NCBI GenBank assembly: GCA_900313615.1
Contig: OMRP01000007.1
Location: 31,217-95,216, forward strand
Direction: 5' to 3'
DNA length: 64,000 nucleotides
DNA from: an uncultured Prevotellaceae bacterium
Lineage (GTDB): Bacteria; Bacteroidota; Bacteroidia; Bacteroidales; Bacteroidaceae
Part shown: positions 40,839-48,190 of the stretch, piece by piece
Numbering within the stretch: the first letter of the stretch is position 1
Layout: every line of letters starts with the position of its first letter
The notes under the pieces: model-generated
Databases searched by the model: none
What the model was told of the DNA's origin: nothing
The model's input: only the letters and a program-made list of their open reading frames with translations
Position numbers and translations under genes: made by a program

Positions 40839-41145
40839 TTTGTTTTGTTTTTTTGTTTATATATTATGTTTATGTTATTGTCACACAAAAAGATGGGCGT
40901 TGGCCGTGGGCACAACACACCATTTTGGGCTGCAAAGGTACATAATTTTATTCAACCCACCTAAAATATAAAGTCCCTTTTGTTTCAAAAACTAAAGATT
41001 TATACATTTTTAACATTTTAAGCTGCTTTATATTGTCTATAGAGGCATACAGGAACAGAAAAAGCCCCTACAAGTGATGTCTACAGACCACAAGTATAAA
41101 TATAGTCTGCCCATATCCTAAACACAAAATACAGGTATAAAGCCA
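40839..41145. other. Intergenic region upstream of rpsL
   Basis: About 300 nt without a gene between rpsL and the third unit of the accessory block. It holds a TACCTTTG -7 box (40933-40940) and AT-rich DNA at 40960-41045. The rest shows nothing I can assign. Confidence 0.5.
40933..40940 (-). promoter_or_regulatory. -7 element of rpsL
   Basis: TACCTTTG on the minus strand, 95 nt before the rpsL ATG. No TTG at the normal distance, so the -33 part is weak or replaced by the AT-rich upstream sequence. Confidence 0.5.
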
Positions 41146-41179
41146 GTCCCTACATCGTGCGGTAGCACGTTGCAGGGAC
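41146..41179 (-). terminator. Terminator-like hairpin after unit 3
   Basis: A 15-bp stem with two mismatches (41146-41160 with 41165-41179) and a GGTA loop. T tract on the minus strand is short (CTTTATA), so termination may be partial. The outer arm GTCCCTRCA is shared with the hairpins at 21.2, 43.6 and 47.8 kb. Confidence 0.6.
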
Positions 41180-41540
41180 CAACCTCCAGAAACTAAACCT
41201 ATTGCGGTTTATTTTTTTTAATTATTTAATCTTTTAATTTTCCTCATTCCCACACCGATGTGGATTGGGGAAGAGATTCCTGGGCCTCGACCTCGGCCGG
41301 CTCCTCAAAAGTGGCTTCGTTACTCATGGCGCTGCCATAGCCTTCCTCGTCGCCACCGCCTATCATTACGGCCTCGCCGTTAACGGTAAGGTACTTGCTC
41401 TCTGGCTGAATATACTCTCTTTTCATAATCATATAGAAGTAAGGGTGAGGGGTAAGGGGTGAGAGATTACCCCGTCACACGAGTTTTACTTTTTTACTTT
41501 TTTATTTTTTAATGGTTTTCTTGCCGTTCTGGATAACCAC
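41179..41540. repeat. Direct repeat copy B (small gene plus flanks)
   Basis: This segment is nearly identical to 47819-48190: from CCAAC(C/T)TCCAGAAAC through the 62-aa gene and its linker into the last codons of the large gene. I count roughly ten differences in the first 300 nt. The two copies lie 6.6 kb apart in the same orientation. Confidence 0.85.
41244..41432 (-). CDS. Small acidic protein of unit 3 (62 aa)
   Basis: A 62-residue protein that I cannot assign. It begins MIMKREYIQPESKYLTVN, has a Gly/acid centre (MIGGGDEEGYGSAM) and an acidic C-terminal part ending SLPQSTSVWE. It differs from the unit-1 copy at only two residues (Ser/Gly and Val/Ala). The real start may be the third codon (MKREYIQP). 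It sits 69 nt behind the large secreted-protein gene in the same direction. No signal peptide, membrane segment or known domain is visible; the GGG might suggest a leader peptide, but no processing or export genes are nearby. Confidence 0.75.
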   Translation of the reverse strand: MIMKREYIQPESKYLTVNGEAVMIGGGDEEGYGSAMSNEATFEEPAEVEAQESLPQSTSVWE

Positions 41541-43385
41541 GCCCTTATAGTCCTTGCCTACGCGCTGGCCAGCGAGGTTATACATCGGCGCGGTCACGTC
41601 GAGCGAACTGTCGCTGTCGATGGTGGTGATACCCGTGGCTTCGTCGAACGTGAAGCTAAAGCCATTAACACCGGATGGAGCTACGCCCTCTTCTATCCTC
41701 ATATAAGCCTGGTGAGCCTTTACCTTGGCGTAAGCACCACCCGAACCTTGGAGCCAGTAGAAGCCTACCTCGTCCACGTTCTTATTCTTATCCTTCCAAG
41801 AAAGTACGTAGTACTTGGCGCCGTCATTGCCAAACGTTCCAGCTTCATCTGTACCAATCAAGTCATTAGGACGTGTATTTTCCATATTGTCGGCAAGTGC
41901 TTCGTGCTGCAGTGTGTATGTACCTTCGTTAGCGTGCAGCACCACGGGGCATCCCTTAGGTATAATCTGGCCAATTGATGTAAGGGTTACGCTGTTTTCA
42001 CCCATCGTGGCCAGGTTGACACTCACATCAGCAGGCGCACGCATGGCCATACTCGAATTGTAGTATGTTGCGTAGGTAGAAGCAGAGATGGTCACGTCAA
42101 CAATCTCAGGTTCCTCACTGTTGGGACGTACCATGGTGATGAGCGTGACATAGGTACCAGTGTTACCAATACGGCCCAGATACAGTACGTCATAGTCATT
42201 CTCGAGGGTGTAGGTCTGCTCCATAGGTTCATCATCCACTAAGCGACCATTGATGAATGGTTCAAAATCATCCTTGATGACAATTGCCGTTTCTCCATCC
42301 TCTGAAATAAAGAGTGCCACACGGGCATCCTTCTCTGACGAATTGTTGTATGCTCCCGCTATAGTCAGCACATCACCTTTCTTAAAACCGCCTTCCACTT
42401 CCAGTTTGATGTGATTGCCATTCATTGCCGTGCCATTGGAATAGCCATTCATCAACCCAATACCAGGGATAGCATCCGTGTTGGAGTGAATTTTTACTGT
42501 CCCTTCCACCGTAGAACCAGAAATCGTTATGCCGTCATTGGTATTTGGATAGTCAATCAATAAGGTACCATTGATAAATCTTGTCACGTTTAGGGTATAA
42601 CTGGCAGTTGCAGCGTTATAAGTATCATCGCCAGCGAAAGAGGCGGTGATGGTTGTGGTGCCTTGTGCCACTACAGTCACCGCTCCAGTGCTTTCATCAA
42701 CAGTAGCCACATCTTCGTTGCTGCTTGCAAAGGTGATGGGAGATACCTCTGGAGAAACGGTGAGCTCCGGAGCTTCAAACGTTGTTCCCTCCATAACGGA
42801 GTAGCTCTCCTCTGGGAACGACATGGTGACATCCTCTTTGTCCTCACTGGAAGGACGGACAATCTTAATGGCAGCGATGCCAGTGCCAGAACCTTGTGCA
42901 CGCATAATGTAGAGTGTGGTGACTCCATCTGCAGCTTCTAGTACAGCCACTTGCCCGACATTGTAATCGTTTTTACCTGTTCCTGTTGACAGCAATGTTG
43001 TAATGTCGGCATCTGAGGCACTCGTGCTTGCAGAAGATACGGCAATACCATTATATCCACAGATGTAGATAATGTCACCTTCCGCCAAGGCAGAAGTGAG
43101 GTCTACCTTCAGATACAAGGCGTTTGATCCAAATTTGAGACCTTTTGACGGACCAATCAGGTCGGCGTCTGTAACGGCACTGTTATAAGTTGCACTTTCC
43201 GTACTCCACGATTTGCTTGTATCCGTGGTATTAAGGGTTACAGAGCCTCCAATTCCTGCAATCGTAGATTCATGTGCCGTTGTCGACCCATCATATTTCC
43301 ATGAGAAAAGCGTCGTTTGCGCCCATGAGCTCATAGTCATCGCACATAGCAATGACACCATAAAAAAGCGTAATGATTGTTTCAT
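41502..43385 (-). CDS. Large secreted protein of unit 3 with Ig-like domain
   Basis: A 627-aa protein with a signal peptide (residues 1-22, ending SSWA). Residues about 24-175 form an N-terminal beta domain (KGLKFGS motif) shared with units 1 and 2. Residues about 185-268 resemble a BIG2-type Ig domain (FASSNEDVATVDESTGAVTVVAQGTTTITASF). The last 200 residues form a C-terminal domain shared with unit 1 (YYVLSWKDKNKN, AYAKVKAHQAYMR) and end in APMYNLAGQRVGKDYKGVVI-type tail with lysines, like the type IX secretion signals of Prevotella. Probably a secreted, surface-attached beta-rich protein. No catalytic motif seen. Confidence 0.82.
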   Translation of the reverse strand: MKQSLRFFMVSLLCAMTMSSWAQTTLFSWKYDGSTTAHESTIAGIGGSVTLNTTDTSKSWSTESATYNSAVTDADLIGPSKGLKFGSNALYLKVDLTSALAEGDIIYICGYNGIAVSSASTSASDADITTLLSTGTGKNDYNVGQVAVLEAADGVTTLYIMRAQGSGTGIAAIKIVRPSSEDKEDVTMSFPEESYSVMEGTTFEAPELTVSPEVSPITFASSNEDVATVDESTGAVTVVAQGTTTITASFAGDDTYNAATASYTLNVTRFINGTLLIDYPNTNDGITISGSTVEGTVKIHSNTDAIPGIGLMNGYSNGTAMNGNHIKLEVEGGFKKGDVLTIAGAYNNSSEKDARVALFISEDGETAIVIKDDFEPFINGRLVDDEPMEQTYTLENDYDVLYLGRIGNTGTYVTLITMVRPNSEEPEIVDVTISASTYATYYNSSMAMRAPADVSVNLATMGENSVTLTSIGQIIPKGCPVVLHANEGTYTLQHEALADNMENTRPNDLIGTDEAGTFGNDGAKYYVLSWKDKNKNVDEVGFYWLQGSGGAYAKVKAHQAYMRIEEGVAPSGVNGFSFTFDEATGITTIDSDSSLDVTAPMYNLAGQRVGKDYKGVVIQNGKKTIKK

Positions 43386-43446
43386 CTTTATAGTTTTTTG
43401 GTTGCTATTGATTTGTTATATAGTAGATTAAAACGTAGTTCGGGTG

Positions 43447-43454
43447 CAAAGTTA
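43447..43454 (-). promoter_or_regulatory. -7 element of unit 3
   Basis: TAACTTTG on the minus strand, 62 nt before the ATG at 43385; the -33 position is AT-rich without a clear TTG. Confidence 0.4.
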
Positions 43455-43512
43455 CGTCTTTTTTTTTAAATAAAAAGCACAAATGCTATTTTTTTGACAA
43501 AAGAGCCATGTT

Positions 43513-43547
43513 AGTGATGAGTGATGAGTGACAAGTGATGAGTGACT
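43513..43547. repeat. Degenerate GAGTGAC array
   Basis: About five imperfect copies of GTGATGA/GAGTGAC. The same style of array occurs at 22353-22394 and 51297-51357. Confidence 0.6.
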
Positions 43548-43604
43548 TGAAATTTGTATAATTTGCGTAACCTGTAGCCTAACAAACTTAGGCGGCATAT
43601 AAAC

Positions 43605-43655
43605 AAAAAATCGTCTCTGCAAGGCATACCACAAATGGCACTCCTTTGCAGAGAC
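43605..43655 (-). terminator. Terminator after unit 2
   Basis: A long stem (43613-43631 with 43636-43655, with a few mismatches; the outer ten base pairs are perfect) with a CAAA loop, followed on the minus strand by GATTTTTTG. It ends the second unit and separates it from unit 3. Confidence 0.82.
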
Positions 43656-43686
43656 TGATTTTTACTCTTTTACCTTTTTTACTCTT

Positions 43687-43905
43687 TTACCTTTCCCATA
43701 CGTTCAGGCTAGAGATGTTCGAACTGCGGGCTTGCGTTTCGGCAGCCTTGAGATCGTCGTCAAGCTCGTCATCGAGATCGTCGAACAGCCCCTCATTGAT
43801 GAACTGACCCTCGTCGCCCATCGTATTGGAAATCTTTATCATCAGGTCCTCCTCGAGGGCCGTCTGCTTCACTGCGGGTTGAATATATTTATGTTTCATA
43901 ATCAA
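43687..43905 (-). CDS. Small acidic protein of unit 2 (72 aa)
   Basis: A 72-residue protein, start MIMKHKYIQPAVKQTALEED, centre rich in Asp/Glu (LFDDLDDELDDDLKAAE) and end SSLNVWER. It shares with the two 62-aa proteins only the N-terminal MIMK(R/H)xYIQP and the C-terminal VWE, although its 77-nt linker to the upstream gene is close to identical with theirs. Its middle is much more acidic. Function unknown. Confidence 0.72.
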   Translation of the reverse strand: MIMKHKYIQPAVKQTALEEDLMIKISNTMGDEGQFINEGLFDDLDDELDDDLKAAETQARSSNISSLNVWER

Positions 43906-43982
43906 AAAGAAGCAAGGGGTGAGGGGTAAGGGGTGAGAGATTACCCCGTCACGCGAGTTTTACTTTTTTACCTTTTACTCTT

Positions 43983-46900
43983 TTACTTTTTAATGACTTT
44001 CTTTCCGTTCTGGACGACGACACCCTTGTACGACTTGTCGACACGCTGGCCGGCGAGGTTGTACATAGGAGCGTTCAGGTCGAGCACGCTATCCACTGCG
44101 ACGGTGCTGATGCCCGTTGATGTGCCGCTGAAGTAGAACGCTGGAGCCTGAGCTGCCTGATCGGGAGTCAGCGCAAGGAATGCCTTGTGAGCGCCGTTGG
44201 TAAACGGCGCACCCTCTTCAGCACCCCAATAGAAGCCCACCTCACCATCCTTGGCAGAGAGTTGGTAGTAGAGGTAATCAGCGTCCGCCAGTTCACACGA
44301 CTCTTCTTCGTCGGTACCACGGAGCATGTTGTCCTCGAAGGTCTCACCATCATTGGTTTCTTTCTTACCCACCAGCGTTACTGTGCTGTTTGGCTCACCA
44401 CGTAGGATAACAGGGCATCCGCTGGGGATAAAGCACAAGCCAGAGTTGGCTGTGAGATACTGCTCTACCAGTTCCTTGCCATTAACCCCGGTAATTATCG
44501 AAGCCGACATATTCTTTGGCAGTTCACCAAAGCGCAGGTCACTATAATAGAATGTGCCTATGCCGTAACTGTTGAATGTATATTCCACATTCACCTTCTC
44601 CGCTGTTTCTTCAACATGCATGAGCAGGAGTTCTGGTGTCTTGCTGCTGCCGTATGAAGTTAAGATTCCGGCCACAAGATAGTATTTACCATCTTCTACT
44701 AGGTCAGCCACCTTGTCGCCACTCTGTACTTCTCCACCATATACGCTGTTGGCCGCAGCCACCTGGTTATTCACATAGAGTTGGATATCACCTATGAAGA
44801 AGTTGTTGCCATTCTTCGTTACCGTGCCCTCAAACATGATGAGGTCGGCCACGTAATTGTCGGTGGTCACATCTTCCAAATTCTCCACGTTCTTCACCCA
44901 TGACAGGTCACCCTGAACACCATTCACGGTGATGTTTACGTCTGTAGCATTGGTCAATTCGGGAAGACCATTGTAGTCAGCCCTCGTACCTGTCAATTGT
45001 CCAGAGATGACAGCACCTGTCGTCACGTCTGTGCCGAGATTGCATTGATAGAAGCAGATGGCATTGGCCGTCTGGCTGGCGTCGCTGCCAGCGTCACGCA
45101 CGTAAACATTGTTACCCGCAGCGACAGTCACCTGAGCGCCTTCAAGGTTAAGGATAGCCGTCTCACCAACTTCCAACTGACGGAACTCAGCGATGCTGTT
45201 CACCACGAGCGGGAAGGTGAAGGTGGCGGTGGTTATTGTCGAAGCCACGTCGCCGATATAGGCGATAGCTTTGACGGTCGTCGTCTCATTAAGCATGAAC
45301 GAACCCGTATATTCCGTACTCTCATTGGTCGGTTCGCTACCATCAAGGGTGTAGTAGATGGAAGCCTCGCTCTGGTCGGAGGTGATTTCTACCTGTGTCG
45401 GTTCTTGGAAGATGCCTCCCTCGGGCGTGATGGTCGGTGCATTGACCGTCACGGCAGTGGCATCGGTCACCTTGATATCGTCGATGAAGCCGCGCTTGCC
45501 GGAGAAGTGAATCCAAAGGTTACCGTCTGCAGTCGTCGTCACTTTCTTGATATTCAAGGTATAATCAGTCCATGAGGCGTTGGTCAGGGTGATTTCCTTT
45601 AGTGTCGATTGTGTTTCGCCTTCATCAAACACGAAGCCGTTTACGAGTTGTATGGTCAGTTTGTTGGTACCCGAACCCCATCCGGCAGCGCGGAAGGTGA
45701 GTGTGCCTTCATCGGTGAGAGCGATTTCCCTCGTGATGAACTCACCATCAACCGAACTCGAACCAAACTTCATACAAGCATCAGCACCGTAGCACTTGCT
45801 ATCCTTGCTCATGGTTTGCCATATCATGTCGGTGGTACGCAGGTGTTCACCATCTTCGGAGTTGCCAAAGATATCACTACTGGCTATGGTACCAGTGAAG
45901 CCTCCAGAGTTACCACCTGTACCTTCCACCTTACTGAATGTCTCCCAGAAATAAGTACCCTCGGGCAGTTCTTCCTCGGCGGGTTCTTCAATCACCACGG
46001 CAGCCTTGACAGTATAGGCAGCCTCGACCACCTCACTCCAGTTGCCTTCTTCGTCCTTGGCGGCAGCTTTGATGGTCACAGCCTCGTTGATGGTCACGGA
46101 AACTGTAGCATCGCCGCCCAGGGCACTGTTATTGCCAATAGGTGATGTGCCCTCAACGGTGTAGTACACCTCATAGTCGTCACTTTCAGCGGAGATGGTC
46201 ACCACGGTACCCTCCTCCACCTCACCGGCAGCAGGTGAGAAGGTGGGAACAGGAACTTCCACCACAGGAGGTGTATCACCGCTAGTCACCACATACACTT
46301 CATCAAGGAAACCACGTTTATCTGCAGCTAGATAGAACTTAAACTCACTCGACGTAGTCAGTCCCGTAAATTGCAGACTGTGCTCTTTCCATGTGCCAGT
46401 TTTGTTCAAAGTCACTTTCGCCACTGTATTTTCAGATGTCAAGTCGACACCGGCCTGACCTTCCACGAACGTTCCGCCACCTACGATGGCCACGTAAAAA
46501 TTACCCGTATCTGTACCCCATGACTCGGCACTGAAGTTCAGCGTTCCATCACCCTCAAGATTCAAGCCATTTGTGGTGAGAGAACCATTCTTACGGATGG
46601 AAGCACATTTGTATCCAGCATATACAGGGGCCTGAACCGTCCATTCTTGATCGGCACCTTCAAAGGCAGGTGTTTGGTTGATATTTTTCCATGTATCATC
46701 ATTACCGCCAACGCCATTCATGTTATCGAACGACTCATACCAGTTGCTTTCAGGAGCCACTTTCTTGGTAATCGTAGCTGTGGCCACATCGCTGTCCTCC
46801 ATACCGCTGGCAGAGGCATAGGCTGTGATGGTGCTCGTCTCGGTAATGGTAAAAGGAGCGCTATAGGTCTGTTCTGAACCACCGTTGACGGTATAGTGGA

Positions 46901-47537
46901 TGGTTGCGCCCGAAGTAGCGGTGGTGATGCTTACCTCCTGACTCTCGGTAGTAAACACCGTGCCATCTTTAGGAGAAATGATGGGCTTGGCAGCCTTGGC
47001 TGACGACGTAAACTCTACGCCCAATTCGCCCACGTACAAGGCACCATTCTGAGGGGAACTTGCATCATGCTCAATGGAGATGACGATTTCACCCGTTCCC
47101 GTACCTGTGAATGTCACCTCGGTAAGGTTTTGTTGGTTGGTGAATTGCGTTGTAGTGGCTTCGAAATTAGCCCCGCCCACAGTTACGGCTACATTGACAA
47201 TCGACTTCGAACGTGCCGCAAAAGTGAACCACACCTTTGTGATGGTTCCAGGGAAAGAACTGGATGAAAGGGTCAACCCATTCACCGGTTTGCTGTTAGA
47301 TCCAATCTTCAAGCCTTTGGAAGAATCTTTGTTGTAATCGGTCTGTGTTGGATCTGCCCAGTCTGCGGCCAAAGTCCAGTCTGCGCCGCTGAGGGTCACA
47401 GTCTCGTCACCTTCGAATGTCTTTTCAGATGTTGAGAACGTATGGCTCCATGGACTCTCCAGTCCATCTTGAGCATACGCAAATCCGAACACTGCGCATA
47501 GCAGTGCCATCATTGAAAAACGTAATAATTTATTCAT
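43983..47537 (-). CDS. Large secreted multidomain protein of unit 2
   Basis: An 1184-aa protein with a signal peptide (residues 1-22, ending AYA). After the N-terminal beta domain (SKGLKIGS), three segments look like chitobiase/beta-hexosaminidase C-terminal type domains (for example ASIYYTLDGSEPTNESTEYT and TIHYTVNGGSEQTYSAPF). They alternate with two related jelly-roll-like domains ending RGFLDEVYVV and RGFIDDIKVTD. Then comes a further beta domain (GNNVYVRDAGSD...) and the common C-terminal domain with the APMYNLAGQRV tail. The domain mixture suggests glycan binding or adhesion at the surface. No hydrolase domain is seen. Confidence 0.83.
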   Translation of the reverse strand: MNKLLRFSMMALLCAVFGFAYAQDGLESPWSHTFSTSEKTFEGDETVTLSGADWTLAADWADPTQTDYNKDSSKGLKIGSNSKPVNGLTLSSSSFPGTITKVWFTFAARSKSIVNVAVTVGGANFEATTTQFTNQQNLTEVTFTGTGTGEIVISIEHDASSPQNGALYVGELGVEFTSSAKAAKPIISPKDGTVFTTESQEVSITTATSGATIHYTVNGGSEQTYSAPFTITETSTITAYASASGMEDSDVATATITKKVAPESNWYESFDNMNGVGGNDDTWKNINQTPAFEGADQEWTVQAPVYAGYKCASIRKNGSLTTNGLNLEGDGTLNFSAESWGTDTGNFYVAIVGGGTFVEGQAGVDLTSENTVAKVTLNKTGTWKEHSLQFTGLTTSSEFKFYLAADKRGFLDEVYVVTSGDTPPVVEVPVPTFSPAAGEVEEGTVVTISAESDDYEVYYTVEGTSPIGNNSALGGDATVSVTINEAVTIKAAAKDEEGNWSEVVEAAYTVKAAVVIEEPAEEELPEGTYFWETFSKVEGTGGNSGGFTGTIASSDIFGNSEDGEHLRTTDMIWQTMSKDSKCYGADACMKFGSSSVDGEFITREIALTDEGTLTFRAAGWGSGTNKLTIQLVNGFVFDEGETQSTLKEITLTNASWTDYTLNIKKVTTTADGNLWIHFSGKRGFIDDIKVTDATAVTVNAPTITPEGGIFQEPTQVEITSDQSEASIYYTLDGSEPTNESTEYTGSFMLNETTTVKAIAYIGDVASTITTATFTFPLVVNSIAEFRQLEVGETAILNLEGAQVTVAAGNNVYVRDAGSDASQTANAICFYQCNLGTDVTTGAVISGQLTGTRADYNGLPELTNATDVNITVNGVQGDLSWVKNVENLEDVTTDNYVADLIMFEGTVTKNGNNFFIGDIQLYVNNQVAAANSVYGGEVQSGDKVADLVEDGKYYLVAGILTSYGSSKTPELLLMHVEETAEKVNVEYTFNSYGIGTFYYSDLRFGELPKNMSASIITGVNGKELVEQYLTANSGLCFIPSGCPVILRGEPNSTVTLVGKKETNDGETFEDNMLRGTDEEESCELADADYLYYQLSAKDGEVGFYWGAEEGAPFTNGAHKAFLALTPDQAAQAPAFYFSGTSTGISTVAVDSVLDLNAPMYNLAGQRVDKSYKGVVVQNGKKVIKK

Positions 47538-47767
47538 AGTCTTGTAGTTATTATGGTATTTAAGTATTATGTGTAGATTGTTTTAGATGAAGAGACAGAA
47601 AGACCTCTTTTAACATTAAGATGTTGATTTTACCAAAATCGGCATAAAGTTAACTTATTTATATTTAAGAACCAAAAAAATGAGGAACAAAAAAAACATT
47701 TTTACATAACTTAACGTAAAAAGCCAGCACAAATGGTATGACAGGGGCTGATAATACAAGGGCTGAC
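47538..47767. other. Intergenic region between unit 1 and unit 2
   Basis: About 230 nt of AT-rich DNA upstream of unit 2. I find no exact TAnnTTTG box; TAACTTTA on the minus strand near 47650 is the nearest. It may hold a weak or regulated promoter. Confidence 0.4.
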
Positions 47768-47821
47768 AAAAAATCAATCCCTACAAGGGAGTGCCTGTAA
47801 TAACACGCCCTTGCAGGGACC
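47768..47821 (-). terminator. Terminator after unit 1
   Basis: An 18-bp imperfect stem (47776-47793 with 47804-47821, mainly GC pairs plus G-U) with a 10-nt loop, followed on the minus strand by GATTTTTTG. It lies 63 nt after the stop of the 62-aa gene. Confidence 0.85.
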
Positions 47822-48190
47822 AACTTCCAGAAACTAAACCTATTGCGGTTTATTTTTTTAATTATTTAATCTTTTAATTTTCCTCATTCCCACACCGATG
47901 TGGATTGGGGAAGAGATTCCTGGGCCTCGGCCTCAGCCGGCTCCTCAAAAGTGGCTTCGTTACCCATGGCGCTGCCATAGCCTTCCTCGTCGCCACCGCC
48001 TATCATCACGGCCTCGCCGTTAACGGTAAGGTACTTGCTTTCTGGCTGAATATACTCTCTTTTCATAATCATATAGAAGTAAAGGGTGAGGGGTAAGGGG
48101 TGAGATTACCCCATCACACTGGTTTTACTTTTTTACCTTTTTACTTTTTTATTTTTTAATGGTTTTCTTGCCGTTCTGAATAACCACGCC
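47819..48190. repeat. Direct repeat copy A (small gene plus flanks)
   Basis: Partner of 41179-41540; same orientation, about 97 percent identical by eye over the first 300 nt. It includes the whole 62-aa gene, the linker and the final codons of the large gene. Confidence 0.85.
47884..48072 (-). CDS. Small acidic protein of unit 1 (62 aa)
   Basis: A 62-residue protein almost identical to the unit-3 copy: MIMKREYIQPESKYLTVN at the start, VMIGGGDEEGYGSAM in the middle, and an end in TSVWE. It lies 76 nt after the 984-aa secreted-protein gene and 63 nt before a terminator, so it is the last gene of that transcript. The two copies differ by two amino acids, and several of the codon changes are synonymous, which supports translation. 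Function unknown. Confidence 0.75.
   Translation of the reverse strand: MIMKREYIQPESKYLTVNGEAVMIGGGDEEGYGSAMGNEATFEEPAEAEAQESLPQSTSVWE

Noticed and set aside
41244-41432. Double-glycine-leader bacteriocin interpretation of the small proteins
   Set aside because: The GGG position is suggestive, but no C39 peptidase, ABC exporter, immunity or modifying enzyme gene lies nearby and the sequence after GG is not bacteriocin-like.
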